Source of the DNA: Sclerotiophoma versabilis
Lineage: Eukaryota > Ascomycota > Dothideomycetes > Pleosporales > Didymellaceae
Assembly: GCA_012274445.1 (NCBI GenBank)
Contig: JAAROD010000093.1
Location: 1,426,001 to 1,490,000 of the forward strand
Direction of reading: 5' to 3'
Length of the DNA: 64,000 bases
A model generated the notes under the pieces. It ran no database searches. It was not told the origin of the DNA and saw only the letters and a list, made by a program, of their open reading frames with translations. This document shows, one piece after another, positions 11,437-20,567 of the stretch; positions within the stretch are counted from its first letter, which is position 1, and every line of letters starts with the position of its first letter. The translations under genes were made by a program, and so were the position numbers.

Positions 11437-13588
11437 TGTGAATGAGTGAAGCGTTGCCGAGCCTGTACCAAGAAAGTCAAGGAATTAAACGAGGCTTGAC
11501 TGCGGAAGCGGCTGTGAACCTGGGTTGGATTCAGAAAGCTGGGCATAAGCACAAGCTATATACAAACAGCTCAAGCATCTGCAATGGTTTGGTGTGTTAC
11601 TTGGCTGGTGAAGGAGCATATATCTGCAGCCAATGAGAGGTCGTCACACGAGCACGCAGTCAGATTTGCACTACGGGAGACGGGCTGGCCGATTGTCTGG
11701 AGGCCTGCTTTACGAACGACCACATCCTGCCACAAGTCTAGGGGCGCCACAATGCTCGTTAGTCGCGGTAGCTGTCAACCTTGAGCGTCTGAAAACGATG
11801 TTGGGCAAGCGTGGAGCAAGAGCGTCCGTGTGCAGCATCAGCGCAGGAGGCGCGTCCGGCCAATGAGCACCCCGCGTGGAGAAACGTGGGGCTTGGCAGC
11901 ACCTCCAACTCCGCCGCTGATACGACACGAAGCTTTTCGATCCTCCGTCAGTTGCTTGTGAATGCTTGTCAGAGCGCGGCATCACCGTGACTGTGTGGCG
12001 TGTATGTCGTGGGTGCCATCTCACACTACCAAAAATGGTCCTTGGTGAAGTCGATGCACGAGGTTCGTGATCTTTGCTGATCTGATTCACAGGTTCGTAA
12101 CGGACCCTGATGTGCGCCGCGGGCACACTCCATGCATGGATGAAAACAAACTCAGACGGCTTGGCACTTGATAGTGATTTGCCATCAAGGCATGGCTGCG
12201 AATCAAGCCGTGTGGAGGAGGGTTCGTACCGGCGCTCGAGACCCAACGGTGATAGTACACTCCACATTCGTCTTTCTTCTGCGTGGGATCTCGCTATAGC
12301 CGGCTACGGTTATTGAACCACATTTGGATTCGGAACTCATTTTACTCTCCTCTGGATCCACTCGGAAGGATGAGGGTCTTGTTACATTCAAGGACTGCCC
12401 AATACAACACTGGACGACAGATCTGCAGTACGCCTTATTTTCAGAGCAGTGTTCAGCACCCAAACTCGAATCGCTGACACTGTTTGTCAAGCGTACGTTC
12501 TTTCTGCACGCGCTCCATACCGGGGGGCTCCGGTGGAATGGGTCGTCTGGACACGATAGGCTAGCTTGGTGCAAAGGCCCGTCTGCAGGTTCGGTAGTAG
12601 CGTGGATAGATCCAGGCAGGGGACTCGATCTTGCGACTTCCGTTGGCGCCAGCCCAGACCTTAGAAAGGGCCCACTAATGTCGCCTTCTCGAATGCCTGG
12701 TAGCCGGGCCATGGCCAACGAAGGACTGAGGATTTGCTTTTCGAGAAGCTGTTGAAGATCAATCAATATTGCATATGTGGACTGACGTGAAGTCATTACA
12801 GTTCAGTGCGGCGTGTTGGGCTGTACCACTCATATGTCGAGGTTCCTGCACGTTCACTTCCAACTTTGTACTACATCCTCAGATCCACGCAGAAAGTATT
12901 ACGCCTAAAGACGCAGAGTGCAATACTGCCACGAGGCCTACGCATCACGGCACATACGGCGATCCACGCTGCATATCCGGACCCATTCTGCACCCATGTC
13001 ATACCTCGCCCCTGGACCCGATCATGATATGGTCTGCATATGTTCACACGGCGCCGGGCAAAACGCGGGCATTAAGTCTGGTCTCGCGCATACCCCCACA
13101 ACATCTTGTACCGCACCCGGGTTGTAAATTGTGACGTTGAAGACATGCGGTATCACTTCTAGCATGTAAGGTCCAAACACTATGCTCCAACAGCACGTCA
13201 CAGAATGGAGGCATATGGTTTTGACAGTCTGCGATCCCTTTCGAAATCCAACAGGTGAATGTGTGGCGGCACGTCGGGCTATTATATGATCTTATATGTA
13301 CTGGACGGTCTGAGATCGCCATGTATCGTATCACACGAGTCTGAGCGAAGAAATATTGGTCGGGCCTGATCAAGACGAGCTTCAGACTCTGAGGCCTTGA
13401 GGTAGGTTTAGGAAGCTCCAAGTACTCATGGCTGCTCTTGGAGGTACTTCCCGGAGGCTACTACTACTTCCACGGAGGAGGTGGTTGAACCGGAAGACAA
13501 GAGCGTTACACTTCTATTGAAGTAACAAAGAGATCTCTACCACACTCTATGGATCAACCCTTTCACACAAGCATCAGATATACGAGAT
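11437..13588. other. 2.1-kb spacer upstream of PHO84, no gene recognised
   Basis: Contains the PHO84 promoter at its left end and the 3' flank of the GH6 gene at its right end. Frames of 143 residues (plus, 12324-12755) and 197 residues (minus, 12203-12796) overlap each other on opposite strands. They have irregular composition and no recognisable motif, so I treat them as noise. Confidence 0.45.
11557..11562 (-). promoter_or_regulatory. Candidate TATA box of PHO84
   Basis: On the minus strand the sequence reads TGTATATAGC about 120 bp upstream of the PHO84 ATG, a plausible distance for a fungal TATA element. A second TATATA lies about 60 bp further upstream. This is a motif match only. Confidence 0.35.
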
Positions 13589-14731
13589 CTAAGCCTTCTT
13601 GTAAGTCGGCTCCAGAGGTGGATCCGCGTTCTTGACCAACATCTGCACGTACTCATCGAACCACGCTCCCGCCGCCGGCGCACCCTCCAGCCCGCACCTG
13701 CCATCACTCTCACCACCCGGCTTGATCCACACAAGACTATCAACGTGCGTGTTGTTGGTCTTGGTAGTTGGTGGTGTACCAAATCCACTGGGCTCGACGT
13801 TGCACCATTCGCCCCACTCTGGCCTCGCCCCAGGCAGCGCAATACGACCCTGGTCAATGATAAACTTGGACGGCAGACCCTCGGCCTCGAGATACGGTGC
13901 AAGAGCAGACGCGTAGTGTGACTCGTCCCAAGAGGGCGAGTACTCGGTGTAGTTCTCGCGGACCTTTGCGTTGAAAGAGTTGTAGTTGCTCACATTGGTT
14001 GCATAGCCACGAATTTTGGCCTTGGAGTTAAGTTTCTTCGCCATGGCGACGACCTTCGCAAACACCTCCGCGGTCGGCTTGAGGTTGTCGGCCCATCCAA
14101 GCCAGCCGCCGTGCGCGGCGTCGATGTACAAGTGTATGTTCGACGCCTGCAGCTTGGAGATGGCGTACGCGATGCCCTGTTCGTAAAAGGGCGTGGCCTT
14201 TGCGCATGCCTCGTTGCCCTGGTTAGTCACTGCGTTGCCCAGGCTATCTGGCTCGAGGACGATGGCAAAGGTCAGGTCTTTGGCTTCCTTGACCAGCTTG
14301 GCGTACTTGTCGACAAACTGGGACTTGTAGATCCTGTACCCGTCCTTGTCGAGACTCAGCTCACCAGCGGATTCGCCGGCTGAGCAGTCGCGGTCAGGGA
14401 GGTTGTATAGAACGAGCCCAACGATCATATCCTTGCCCTTTTTCTTTTGCTGGCGGGCCTCGGCGATGGTGGTCGTGATGTTTGAAAGGTGGGCCCTCGA
14501 AGTCACCCACGTGAAGGTGGAGATCTTCTGTGCGACGGTACGGGTGCGGGCCGCGTTGAGGGTATCGTTTTTAGCCTCGAACGCCGCAATGGTTTGGTCG
14601 AGTTTCTTGCCGTAGCTCTTGACAACATGGCGGTCTTTGCCTTCGAAGGGGTTGGGCTCGGGCTTTGGCGCAGCAGAGACGCTGCCCACAACGGCAGCCG
14701 TAGCCAGGAGGAGAGAGGTGAGGTGGACCAT
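13589..14731 (-). CDS. Secreted GH6 cellulase (cellobiohydrolase/endoglucanase) without CBM1
   Basis: 380-residue intronless glycoside hydrolase family 6 enzyme that cleaves beta-1,4-glucan with inversion. Residues 1-20 form a signal peptide (MVHLTSLLLATAAVVGSVSA); mature protein starts near AAPKPEP. LPDRDCSAGES holds the expected catalytic acid (D115), and VLEPDSLGN holds the second conserved Asp (D162). YIDAAHGGWLGW, NVSNYNSF and SLVWIKPGGESDGRC are further GH6 blocks. N-glycosylation sequons occur (NDT, NIT, NVS, NYT). There is no cellulose-binding CBM1 and no Ser/Thr linker, so it is a catalytic-domain-only form. The distinction between cellobiohydrolase and endoglucanase depends on active-site loops that I cannot model. 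Confidence 0.92.
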   Translation of the reverse strand: MVHLTSLLLATAAVVGSVSAAPKPEPNPFEGKDRHVVKSYGKKLDQTIAAFEAKNDTLNAARTRTVAQKISTFTWVTSRAHLSNITTTIAEARQQKKKGKDMIVGLVLYNLPDRDCSAGESAGELSLDKDGYRIYKSQFVDKYAKLVKEAKDLTFAIVLEPDSLGNAVTNQGNEACAKATPFYEQGIAYAISKLQASNIHLYIDAAHGGWLGWADNLKPTAEVFAKVVAMAKKLNSKAKIRGYATNVSNYNSFNAKVRENYTEYSPSWDESHYASALAPYLEAEGLPSKFIIDQGRIALPGARPEWGEWCNVEPSGFGTPPTTKTNNTHVDSLVWIKPGGESDGRCGLEGAPAAGAWFDEYVQMLVKNADPPLEPTYKKA

Positions 14732-16004
14732 TTTGGTTGATTGTCGAGTCTTGATCGACTTGAAGCTTGCGGTGTGAAGTGGCAGGCTGGTGAGTGAGCA
14801 CCCAGTCGAGATACTTGGACCTTATATAGACTCCGTGCCGTGATCCTCTCTGTATTTCCCTCAGTGTTGTTATACCTAACAGCCGCTCAGGGCTTACCGT
14901 CTCGAGAAAACTTGACGGTGCTGGCGGCCCGTTGCAGAGTGCGGAATACAACCCAAGACCAAGTTGCCGAGATGAGGCTCAGCATTCGCCAGGATTGTTC
15001 AGTATGTGAGGTGAATATAGCCAATGGGATGTGTTGCCTCTCAAGAGACCCTCACCAGCTCCCCCAAACGCCACGATATCTCTCATCTTGAACAACAGCG
15101 TACATGCTGCACATGCAACTCGATACCTCCTTTCGCGTTGGTGCATCAAAGTTCGGAAGCATCTCGACGAGTAGGTTGTGGCAAGGATGTATGCTTTCCA
15201 AGTAGGATGGGAAAACATTATCGTGAGGACGTCTGTTTTCCGGTAGCACTCCAAAGACGATCCTTCCGCCTAGTGCTCCTTGCATATGTCGTTTGCATTT
15301 AGATTAAGCCAAGCCAAGTCGAGCAGGTAAGCGAAGACAGCTAGGTACATCTCAAATTGTAGCAGCTATTTAGCCGCCTTGTACTCCGGAGAAGTAGAGC
15401 CTCAACTCCGCTGAGACCCCACACGCAACGGGCAGGTAGGTGTAGGTTCCAACTATTGTTTCAGCCTGGGTTTTGTTCTCGTGATTGCACGATTTGTTCG
15501 TGCATCTCAACACGCTTTCAGGATGTTGCCGAGCGCGAGGAGGTTCTGGATGATGCAATCGATCCTCCAAGATGTTGGTTACTTGTGGCAATCCCTCCAA
15601 CGGCCATGATAGCTGTCCAGTAGTACCTGGATGCATGCAATATACAGCGTATTCTATGCATGTTCTAGCGCCATCTTGGAAGGCATGCACCCTGAGGTCA
15701 GGTCAGGCTCAGATTGTACCTGCATTACTAGTGCCTACGCGGGAACATGTGATACTCGCACGAGTGGCATTAGCGCAACGCATTTGGGAGTGTCAATGGC
15801 AAGTGGGGAGGATTGAGGTGATGGTGTGTAGGAAGAGCGGTGCACGTTTTGCAGCGTCAAAAGAACGACTCTCGATGGCTGTACACATCACGGTGCGGAT
15901 ATCAAAGGGAAAATTGGTGGATATTGGCCGGCCTGTAGCCAGTAGTGATGTGGATATATCTACACAAACATACAATATCAGTACATGTATTCGACACGTC
16001 TCCC
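14732..16004. other. Spacer upstream of the GH6 gene, no gene recognised
   Basis: Holds the GH6 promoter (with the TATA element listed separately) and the 3' flank of the mS23 gene. Short frames on both strands have no recognisable family or coherent splice structure. Confidence 0.45.
14821..14828 (-). promoter_or_regulatory. TATA box of the GH6 cellulase gene
   Basis: On the minus strand the sequence is TATATAAG, a near-perfect TATA consensus about 90 bp upstream of the GH6 start codon. Strongly inducible cellulase genes of ascomycetes usually have such TATA promoters. Confidence 0.5.
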
Positions 16005-16824
16005 TCAGGCGTGCGCAGGAACACCGCCTCTCGGGGCGGCGGGCGACGGAGTGTTTGGTGTCGCGGGGGCCAGGTCTGTGATGGCGTTGTCGTACTCGGC
16101 GTCGGTCAGGTCGCTGACTCCTGCGTCCTCGTTCTGCGGGCCGGAGAACATCTGGGCGCGCATGCTCTGCTCCTCCTCAATCTGCTGGTTGGCCCAGGCC
16201 TTCCAGTTCTCCCAGGCCTTGTCCTCGAGCTCCATGCCGACCTCGAGCGGACCCTTGCCGAAGTAGGCGCCGACGTGCAGGGCCTCTTCCCTGGCAATGC
16301 GTGTGCGGATCTCGGCGAGGTGGCGGTGGTGGTAGAATTCGCGGCGGGCGTGGTCGTATGCGGCGGCCTTGGACATGCGGCGGGCCTTCATGAGCCACAT
16401 CTGGCGCTGGACGACGCTGCTGTGCGTTAGGACGTGCTGGTCACCAGGCGCACGGAGAACCGTACCTCTCGCCGTCCAGCTGCTTCCCCCTCTGCTGGAT
16501 CGAGGACCAGTCGTAGGCCTTGGCGTCGTTGCCCGCGTCCTCGACGACTAGCCGCGGTCGCGCCAGCTCCCACGGGTGGTCTCCAAAGAACTCTGAGCGC
16601 AGCTTGTCCTCCGGGTACACGATGGGCAGCGGCTTGAACAGCTTGCTGGCCTTGTTGGCGCCCTTGACTCGCGGCGCGCGCAGCACCGGGCGGGCCAGCG
16701 TCTCGCTGGTGGGGATGTCGCCGACGACGTTGTACCACTGGGGCAGGCTGGCGGTGCGCTTCGCGTCGTAGAGCGCTTTGGCGGTGGAGCGCACGCGCAG
16801 GGCAGCGAAGTTGTAGCGGCCCAT
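16005..16824 (-). CDS. rsm25: Mitochondrial small ribosomal subunit protein mS23 (Rsm25)
   Basis: 257-residue component of the mitoribosomal small subunit. Exons are 16824-16466 and 16419-16005; the 46-nt intron has a CCTAAC branch site. The N-terminus MGRYNFAALRVRSTAKALYD and the PLPIVYPEDKLRSEFFGDHPWELARPR block match fungal Rsm25. The second exon gives a basic segment (MWLMKARRMSKAAAYDHARREFYHHRHL) and an acidic tail rich in Asp, Ala and Pro. The start at 16824 has the context CGCCATGGGC in a GC-rich leader. The longer upstream frame has no family similarity. It is divergent from a PPR gene, which fits a shared mitochondrial-expression role. Confidence 0.85.
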
Positions 16825-16838
16825 GGCGGGCGGGCGGT

Positions 16839-16866
16839 GTCGTGCGGGGGCTGTCGTGCGGGGGCT
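16839..16866 (+). repeat. 14-bp tandem duplication in the divergent promoter
   Basis: Two adjacent perfect copies of GTCGTGCGGGGGCT, 15 bp upstream of the rsm25 start codon, probably within its leader. Confidence 0.8.
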
Positions 16867-16974
16867 GTCGATGCGCCGGTCGTGCCTACTGCATGCGAAC
16901 GGTGGCGGGCGGGCGCGGGGAGGAGCGACGGGCCGGGCGAAGGCGCAATGGTCTGGCTGGCGGTGATGCTCGAG

Positions 16975-17002
16975 CCGTGGTCGTGGCCGTGGTCGTGGCC
17001 GT
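16975..17002 (+). repeat. 12-bp tandem duplication in the divergent promoter
   Basis: Two perfect copies of CCGTGGTCGTGG followed by CCGT, roughly midway between the two start codons. Confidence 0.8.
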
Positions 17003-17204
17003 CTCGAAAAGCTCCGACCGCGCGTGCGAGTGTGCCAAGGCCCGCGAAATCTTTCGGCGACGCGCTGCACCTGGCGCGCGCTGCACCCTCCCGCCGTCAC
17101 GCCCGCCCTCTGTCGACCCAGTGCTCCAATGGGGCTGCCGTAGTCCACTGACCCCATGGAACCTGTCCGAAGCCGCTGCCACTAAACACGATGCTCGAAC
17201 TCTC

Positions 17205-18980
17205 ATGTCCCTCCTTCGCACCCTCGACCGGACCTCCGCAGTCTCGCAGCCCCAAGCCCCATTGCTCGCCTTCCTGTGTCCCGTCCTGCAGCACACCAGC
17301 ACGGCGCGCCGCAGCTTCAGCCACACCGCAATAAAACATGTCTCGCCTGCAGGCGCAGCCAAGGGCGGCCTGGTCGAGGCCGTCTTCATTCGAGCCCTCG
17401 TGCGTGCCGGCTCCTGCCAAGCGCACACAAGGCAGATGCATACACAGCAGCAGCGAACGCGCCGGAAGAACGCCTCCGGCCGCGGCCAACATCACGACCA
17501 GCGAGACTTCCGCACCAGGGCGGAGCACAACGGGCCTTTGAACAAGGCAGGAGAGTTCGCCAAGAAAGAGCTAAAGGCCATGGTTGATTATTATGGCATT
17601 GAGCTGGACACACGGCCTGAGGACGACAACATGGTCGCCGATGACGGGCCGTTGATATGGAACGTGGGCGACAATCACGAGCCGTGGCCTCTCCGCGAGG
17701 CCACAGACTACTTCCACATCAGACGGCTCAAGAAGCTGCTCAAAGACGACGAGTCGCCCCACGAAGACGTCTTCGACACATACAAGAAACTGCCCTCGCC
17801 AGGCGTTGTCTACCTCGAAACGGATACCATTCGAAGCCTGCTACACCACCTCTCCATCGTCGAACGCCCTTCTCCCCCAGCAATGCAGCGTTTCATGTCT
17901 GTACTCGACGACATGAAGAGCGCGCACATACACATCAACCAGTCAGAATGGACTACAGCCATCTATTTCGCCGGTCGCTGCATGGGCTCCGTCTCTGGCG
18001 AGGAGATGGCGTCCGCCTTGAATGTCTGGCACGACATGGAGCATCGTGCTGGTGTCAAGGGCGGCTTCGTCACCCTGAACGTCCTCTTCGACGTGGCAGT
18101 CAAGGCAGGCAAATACACAATGGCCGAGACCTTCCTCAAGGAGTTGCAAGCCCGCAAGCTCAAGCTGCATCGCCATTTCCGAGTCTCATTGCTGTATTAC
18201 TATGGTGTCCTGCAAAACGGCAATGGTGTCAGGCAGACCTACCAAGATCTCGTCGAAGCCGGCGACATTGTCGACACCGTCGTTATGAACGCTGTAATTG
18301 CTGCTCTCTTCCGTGCTGGCGAGCCTGCAGCCGCAGAGCACGTCTTCAAGCGAATGAAGAGACTACATGCTGCCAAGGATCCACCCGCGCCAGGCCACAG
18401 GTTCTTTATGAACAACTGGCGAGATCGCCGAGCAGTGGGTCTGCATTTTACTCATCAAGCTCGACAACTCAAGCGCGAGGCAAAAAATGAGGAACTGAAA
18501 GATCTGCAAGACTACGCGCCGATTGCTCCAAACTCGCGCACGTACGCGCTGCTTATACGACATCACTCCACCGTGACTGGAGACATCGATCGCGTCAACG
18601 AACTGCTTCAGGAGATGCAAATGAACTCCATTCACGTCGAAGGCACTACCTTCCTCGTCATGTTCCATGGTTTCGGATCCTTTGGCGGTGTTCGCTACTC
18701 TTCCTGGACTGCCGACAAACTTGAAAGAGTGTGGACGCAGTTTCTTGCCGCTGTAGCGAACAAATCAGACCGCACGTGGCTGTCAAGTTTAGCTGTGATT
18801 ACAGCATTGAAAGCGTTCAAGCGTTGCACGAACCCAGATCGGACTTTGAGTGCATGGGAAGAGATTCGGCCCAGCTGGCGTCCTAACGAACAAGAGCTGG
18901 AGAGCGTCATGCAAGAGCTGCGGAGAACCGATGTAAAGCCTGGCTTCTTCAGCAAAAATCTCAGGGGGCGAATACGATGA
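17205..18980 (+). CDS. Mitochondrial pentatricopeptide-repeat (PPR) protein
   Basis: 591-residue intronless helical-repeat protein, expected to bind organellar RNA. I start at ATG 17205 (MSLLRTLDRTSAVSQ) because the following 60 residues are rich in Arg, Ser, Ala and Gln with few acidic residues, as in a mitochondrial presequence. The open frame extends to 16842, but only through promoter-like sequence. PPR-like helix pairs are visible around GGFVTLNVLFDVAVKAGKYTMAETFLKELQARKL, DTVVMNAVIAALFRAGEPAAAEHVFKRMKRL and NSRTYALLIRHHSTVTGDIDRVNELLQEMQMN (fragments quoted loosely). The RNA target and exact orthologue are unknown. The stop is only 84 bp from the convergent acyl-CoA dehydrogenase stop. 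Confidence 0.82.
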   Translation: MSLLRTLDRTSAVSQPQAPLLAFLCPVLQHTSTARRSFSHTAIKHVSPAGAAKGGLVEAVFIRALVRAGSCQAHTRQMHTQQQRTRRKNASGRGQHHDQRDFRTRAEHNGPLNKAGEFAKKELKAMVDYYGIELDTRPEDDNMVADDGPLIWNVGDNHEPWPLREATDYFHIRRLKKLLKDDESPHEDVFDTYKKLPSPGVVYLETDTIRSLLHHLSIVERPSPPAMQRFMSVLDDMKSAHIHINQSEWTTAIYFAGRCMGSVSGEEMASALNVWHDMEHRAGVKGGFVTLNVLFDVAVKAGKYTMAETFLKELQARKLKLHRHFRVSLLYYYGVLQNGNGVRQTYQDLVEAGDIVDTVVMNAVIAALFRAGEPAAAEHVFKRMKRLHAAKDPPAPGHRFFMNNWRDRRAVGLHFTHQARQLKREAKNEELKDLQDYAPIAPNSRTYALLIRHHSTVTGDIDRVNELLQEMQMNSIHVEGTTFLVMFHGFGSFGGVRYSSWTADKLERVWTQFLAAVANKSDRTWLSSLAVITALKAFKRCTNPDRTLSAWEEIRPSWRPNEQELESVMQELRRTDVKPGFFSKNLRGRIR

Positions 18981-19064
18981 CTGTACTATTGTGTAACATA
19001 TGATTAGATTTGCGTCAAGTGTTGTATATACATACGCGCTTTGGAGAATACAATGACTATCACA

Positions 19065-20567
19065 TCAGATCTTTGCCTTTAGCTTCTCCGCCTGCCTATG
19101 CAACTTCAATGCCTCTCTTACTCCAAGATCAATCAGCACGTCTTCGGAGCCACCAGGTACTGTGTAGCTGGGTACTGCACGGTAGAAGGCCTCAATTCTC
19201 GCGCCTTGACCTGTCTTCGTCAAGCCTAGTCCACCCATGATTTTCCTTCAACGTCCGTTAGCAAATGTCCAAGGGAGTCAGTCGCAATCACTTACAAACA
19301 CTCCTCCGCCACGTACTTGCACACCATCCCACTCTCGACCTTCAACAGCGCCGTAGTCCCACCAAGCAGCCTCGCCCCATCATCATCGTCCAAATTTTCG
19401 AGCTCATAGATAATCTGCTCAGTCCACGCCTGCAGACTCTCCACCATCCTCCCACAATTCCCAAACTTGTTCCTCACCACCGGCTGCTCGATCAACGTCT
19501 TATCAAACGCCTCGCGCTTAATCGCCCAGCTGAACGCATCTTCCAGCGCAACCCTACACCCACGAATCGCCTGAAACGCGATCCAAAGCCGCTCATGGTT
19601 GAAGTTGACCATGGTCTGCTTGAAACCCTGGCCTTCGGTGCCGATGAGGTATTCTGCAGGGACTTTGACGTCTTCGAAGGTTACGTAGGTTGTCGCACTC
19701 AGTGGCCCGGCGACGACTTCTAGTTTCCTTGTTCGTAGCCCCTCGGAGCGGGGAATGAGCAGCATGGAGAGACCGCCTGCGCCGGGCCCGCCGGTGCGCA
19801 CCAACGTCATGAAGTAGTCGCTGAACATGCCGTTGGTGATCCACTTCTTGCTTCCGTTGACCATGTAGTGTTTCCCATCTGCCGTCTTCTCGGCTGTGGT
19901 TTTTACATTGCGTACGTCAGACCCGGCATCTGGCTCTGTCACAGCAAGGCAGATTCTCTTCTCGCCTGACAGAATCTCGGGGAAGATCTTCTCCTGTAAG
20001 GATTGGGAGGCGAACTTCTGCAGAGGTGGTGCACCGACGACCAGTCCGATGAAGATGCTAGCGATGGGGCCAGCGCGAATCAGCTCGTCCCACAGGATGA
20101 AGTCGTGGAAGCCATCCCAGTCTTGCGGCTTGATGCCTGCTGCGATGGGATAGTTTGAGTACTGAGGGGGGATTGCCTTGCCAAAAGCGATGGGGACCAG
20201 CAAGCCGGCGGATGCGCATTTGGCGTAAATCGCTGGGTCAACAGCGCCCGTTTGGACCCAGTCGTCGCTAAAGGGAGCGATGTTCTGGAGCTGTCAGTTA
20301 ACTGAGGTCATGTTATGAGTTGGTGATTTGTTTGTACTTCATCACACCAGGCTCGAACGTAGTCGCGCAGCTTTCGGTGGCTTTCTTTGTAGTAGGGTGA
20401 TGGCCGACCGGTATACCTGTTTGCATTAATATAATGATCTAGTTGGATCGGAGATCTTGTAGTTGTTCATACCAGCTTGGTTCGGCCCAGGGCAAGCTGC
20501 TTCCGTATGCTTCAGAGAGTGAGCTTGCTGGTTTATCGTCTACAATCCTGGTAGTACTGTGCGCCAT
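19065..20567 (-). CDS. Acyl-CoA dehydrogenase family flavoenzyme
   Basis: 449-residue FAD enzyme expected to introduce a 2,3-double bond into an acyl-CoA. Four exons: 20567-20473, 20416-20338, 20290-19296 and 19245-19065, with introns of 56, 47 and 50 nt. Splicing gives YYKESHRKLRDYVRAWCDE, a typical N-terminal helix. The third exon has LAVTEPDAGSDVRNVKTTA (flavin/substrate loop), YMVNGSKKWITNG and the C-terminal helical domain. The last exon supplies KIMGGLGLTKTGQGARIEAFYRAVPSY (split here for brevity) with the GGLGLT motif and the terminal PGGSEDVLIDLGVREA. There is no obvious mitochondrial presequence, and the C-terminus (KLKAKI) is not a PTS1. Compartment and chain length are unknown. Bacterial-like single-domain fungal ACADs of this type are common. 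Confidence 0.88.

Larger units (their letters stand above)
16825..17204. promoter_or_regulatory. Bidirectional promoter of rsm25 and the PPR gene
   Basis: 380 bp between two divergent start codons, very GC-rich and without a TATA box. It contains two short tandem duplications: a 14-bp unit twice at 16839-16866 and a 12-bp unit twice plus four bases at 16975-17002. The open frame that continues upstream of the PPR start through this region is low-complexity Arg/Ala/Gly translation, not protein-like. Confidence 0.55.

Noticed and set aside
11880..11890. AACGTG near 11884 as a Pho4/NUC-1 site for pho84
   Set aside because: It is not the palindromic CACGTG core and is 450 bp from the start codon; a single imperfect hexamer is expected by chance.
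12203..12796. 197-residue minus-strand and 143-residue plus-strand ORFs
   Set aside because: They overlap each other antisense, lack any motif, and have the mixed Ser/Arg/Pro/Cys composition of non-coding sequence.
16842..17204. N-terminal extension of the PPR frame by 121 residues
   Set aside because: The extension is Arg/Gly/Ala translation of the GC-rich divergent promoter including tandem duplications; ATG 17205 is followed by a mitochondrial-like presequence.
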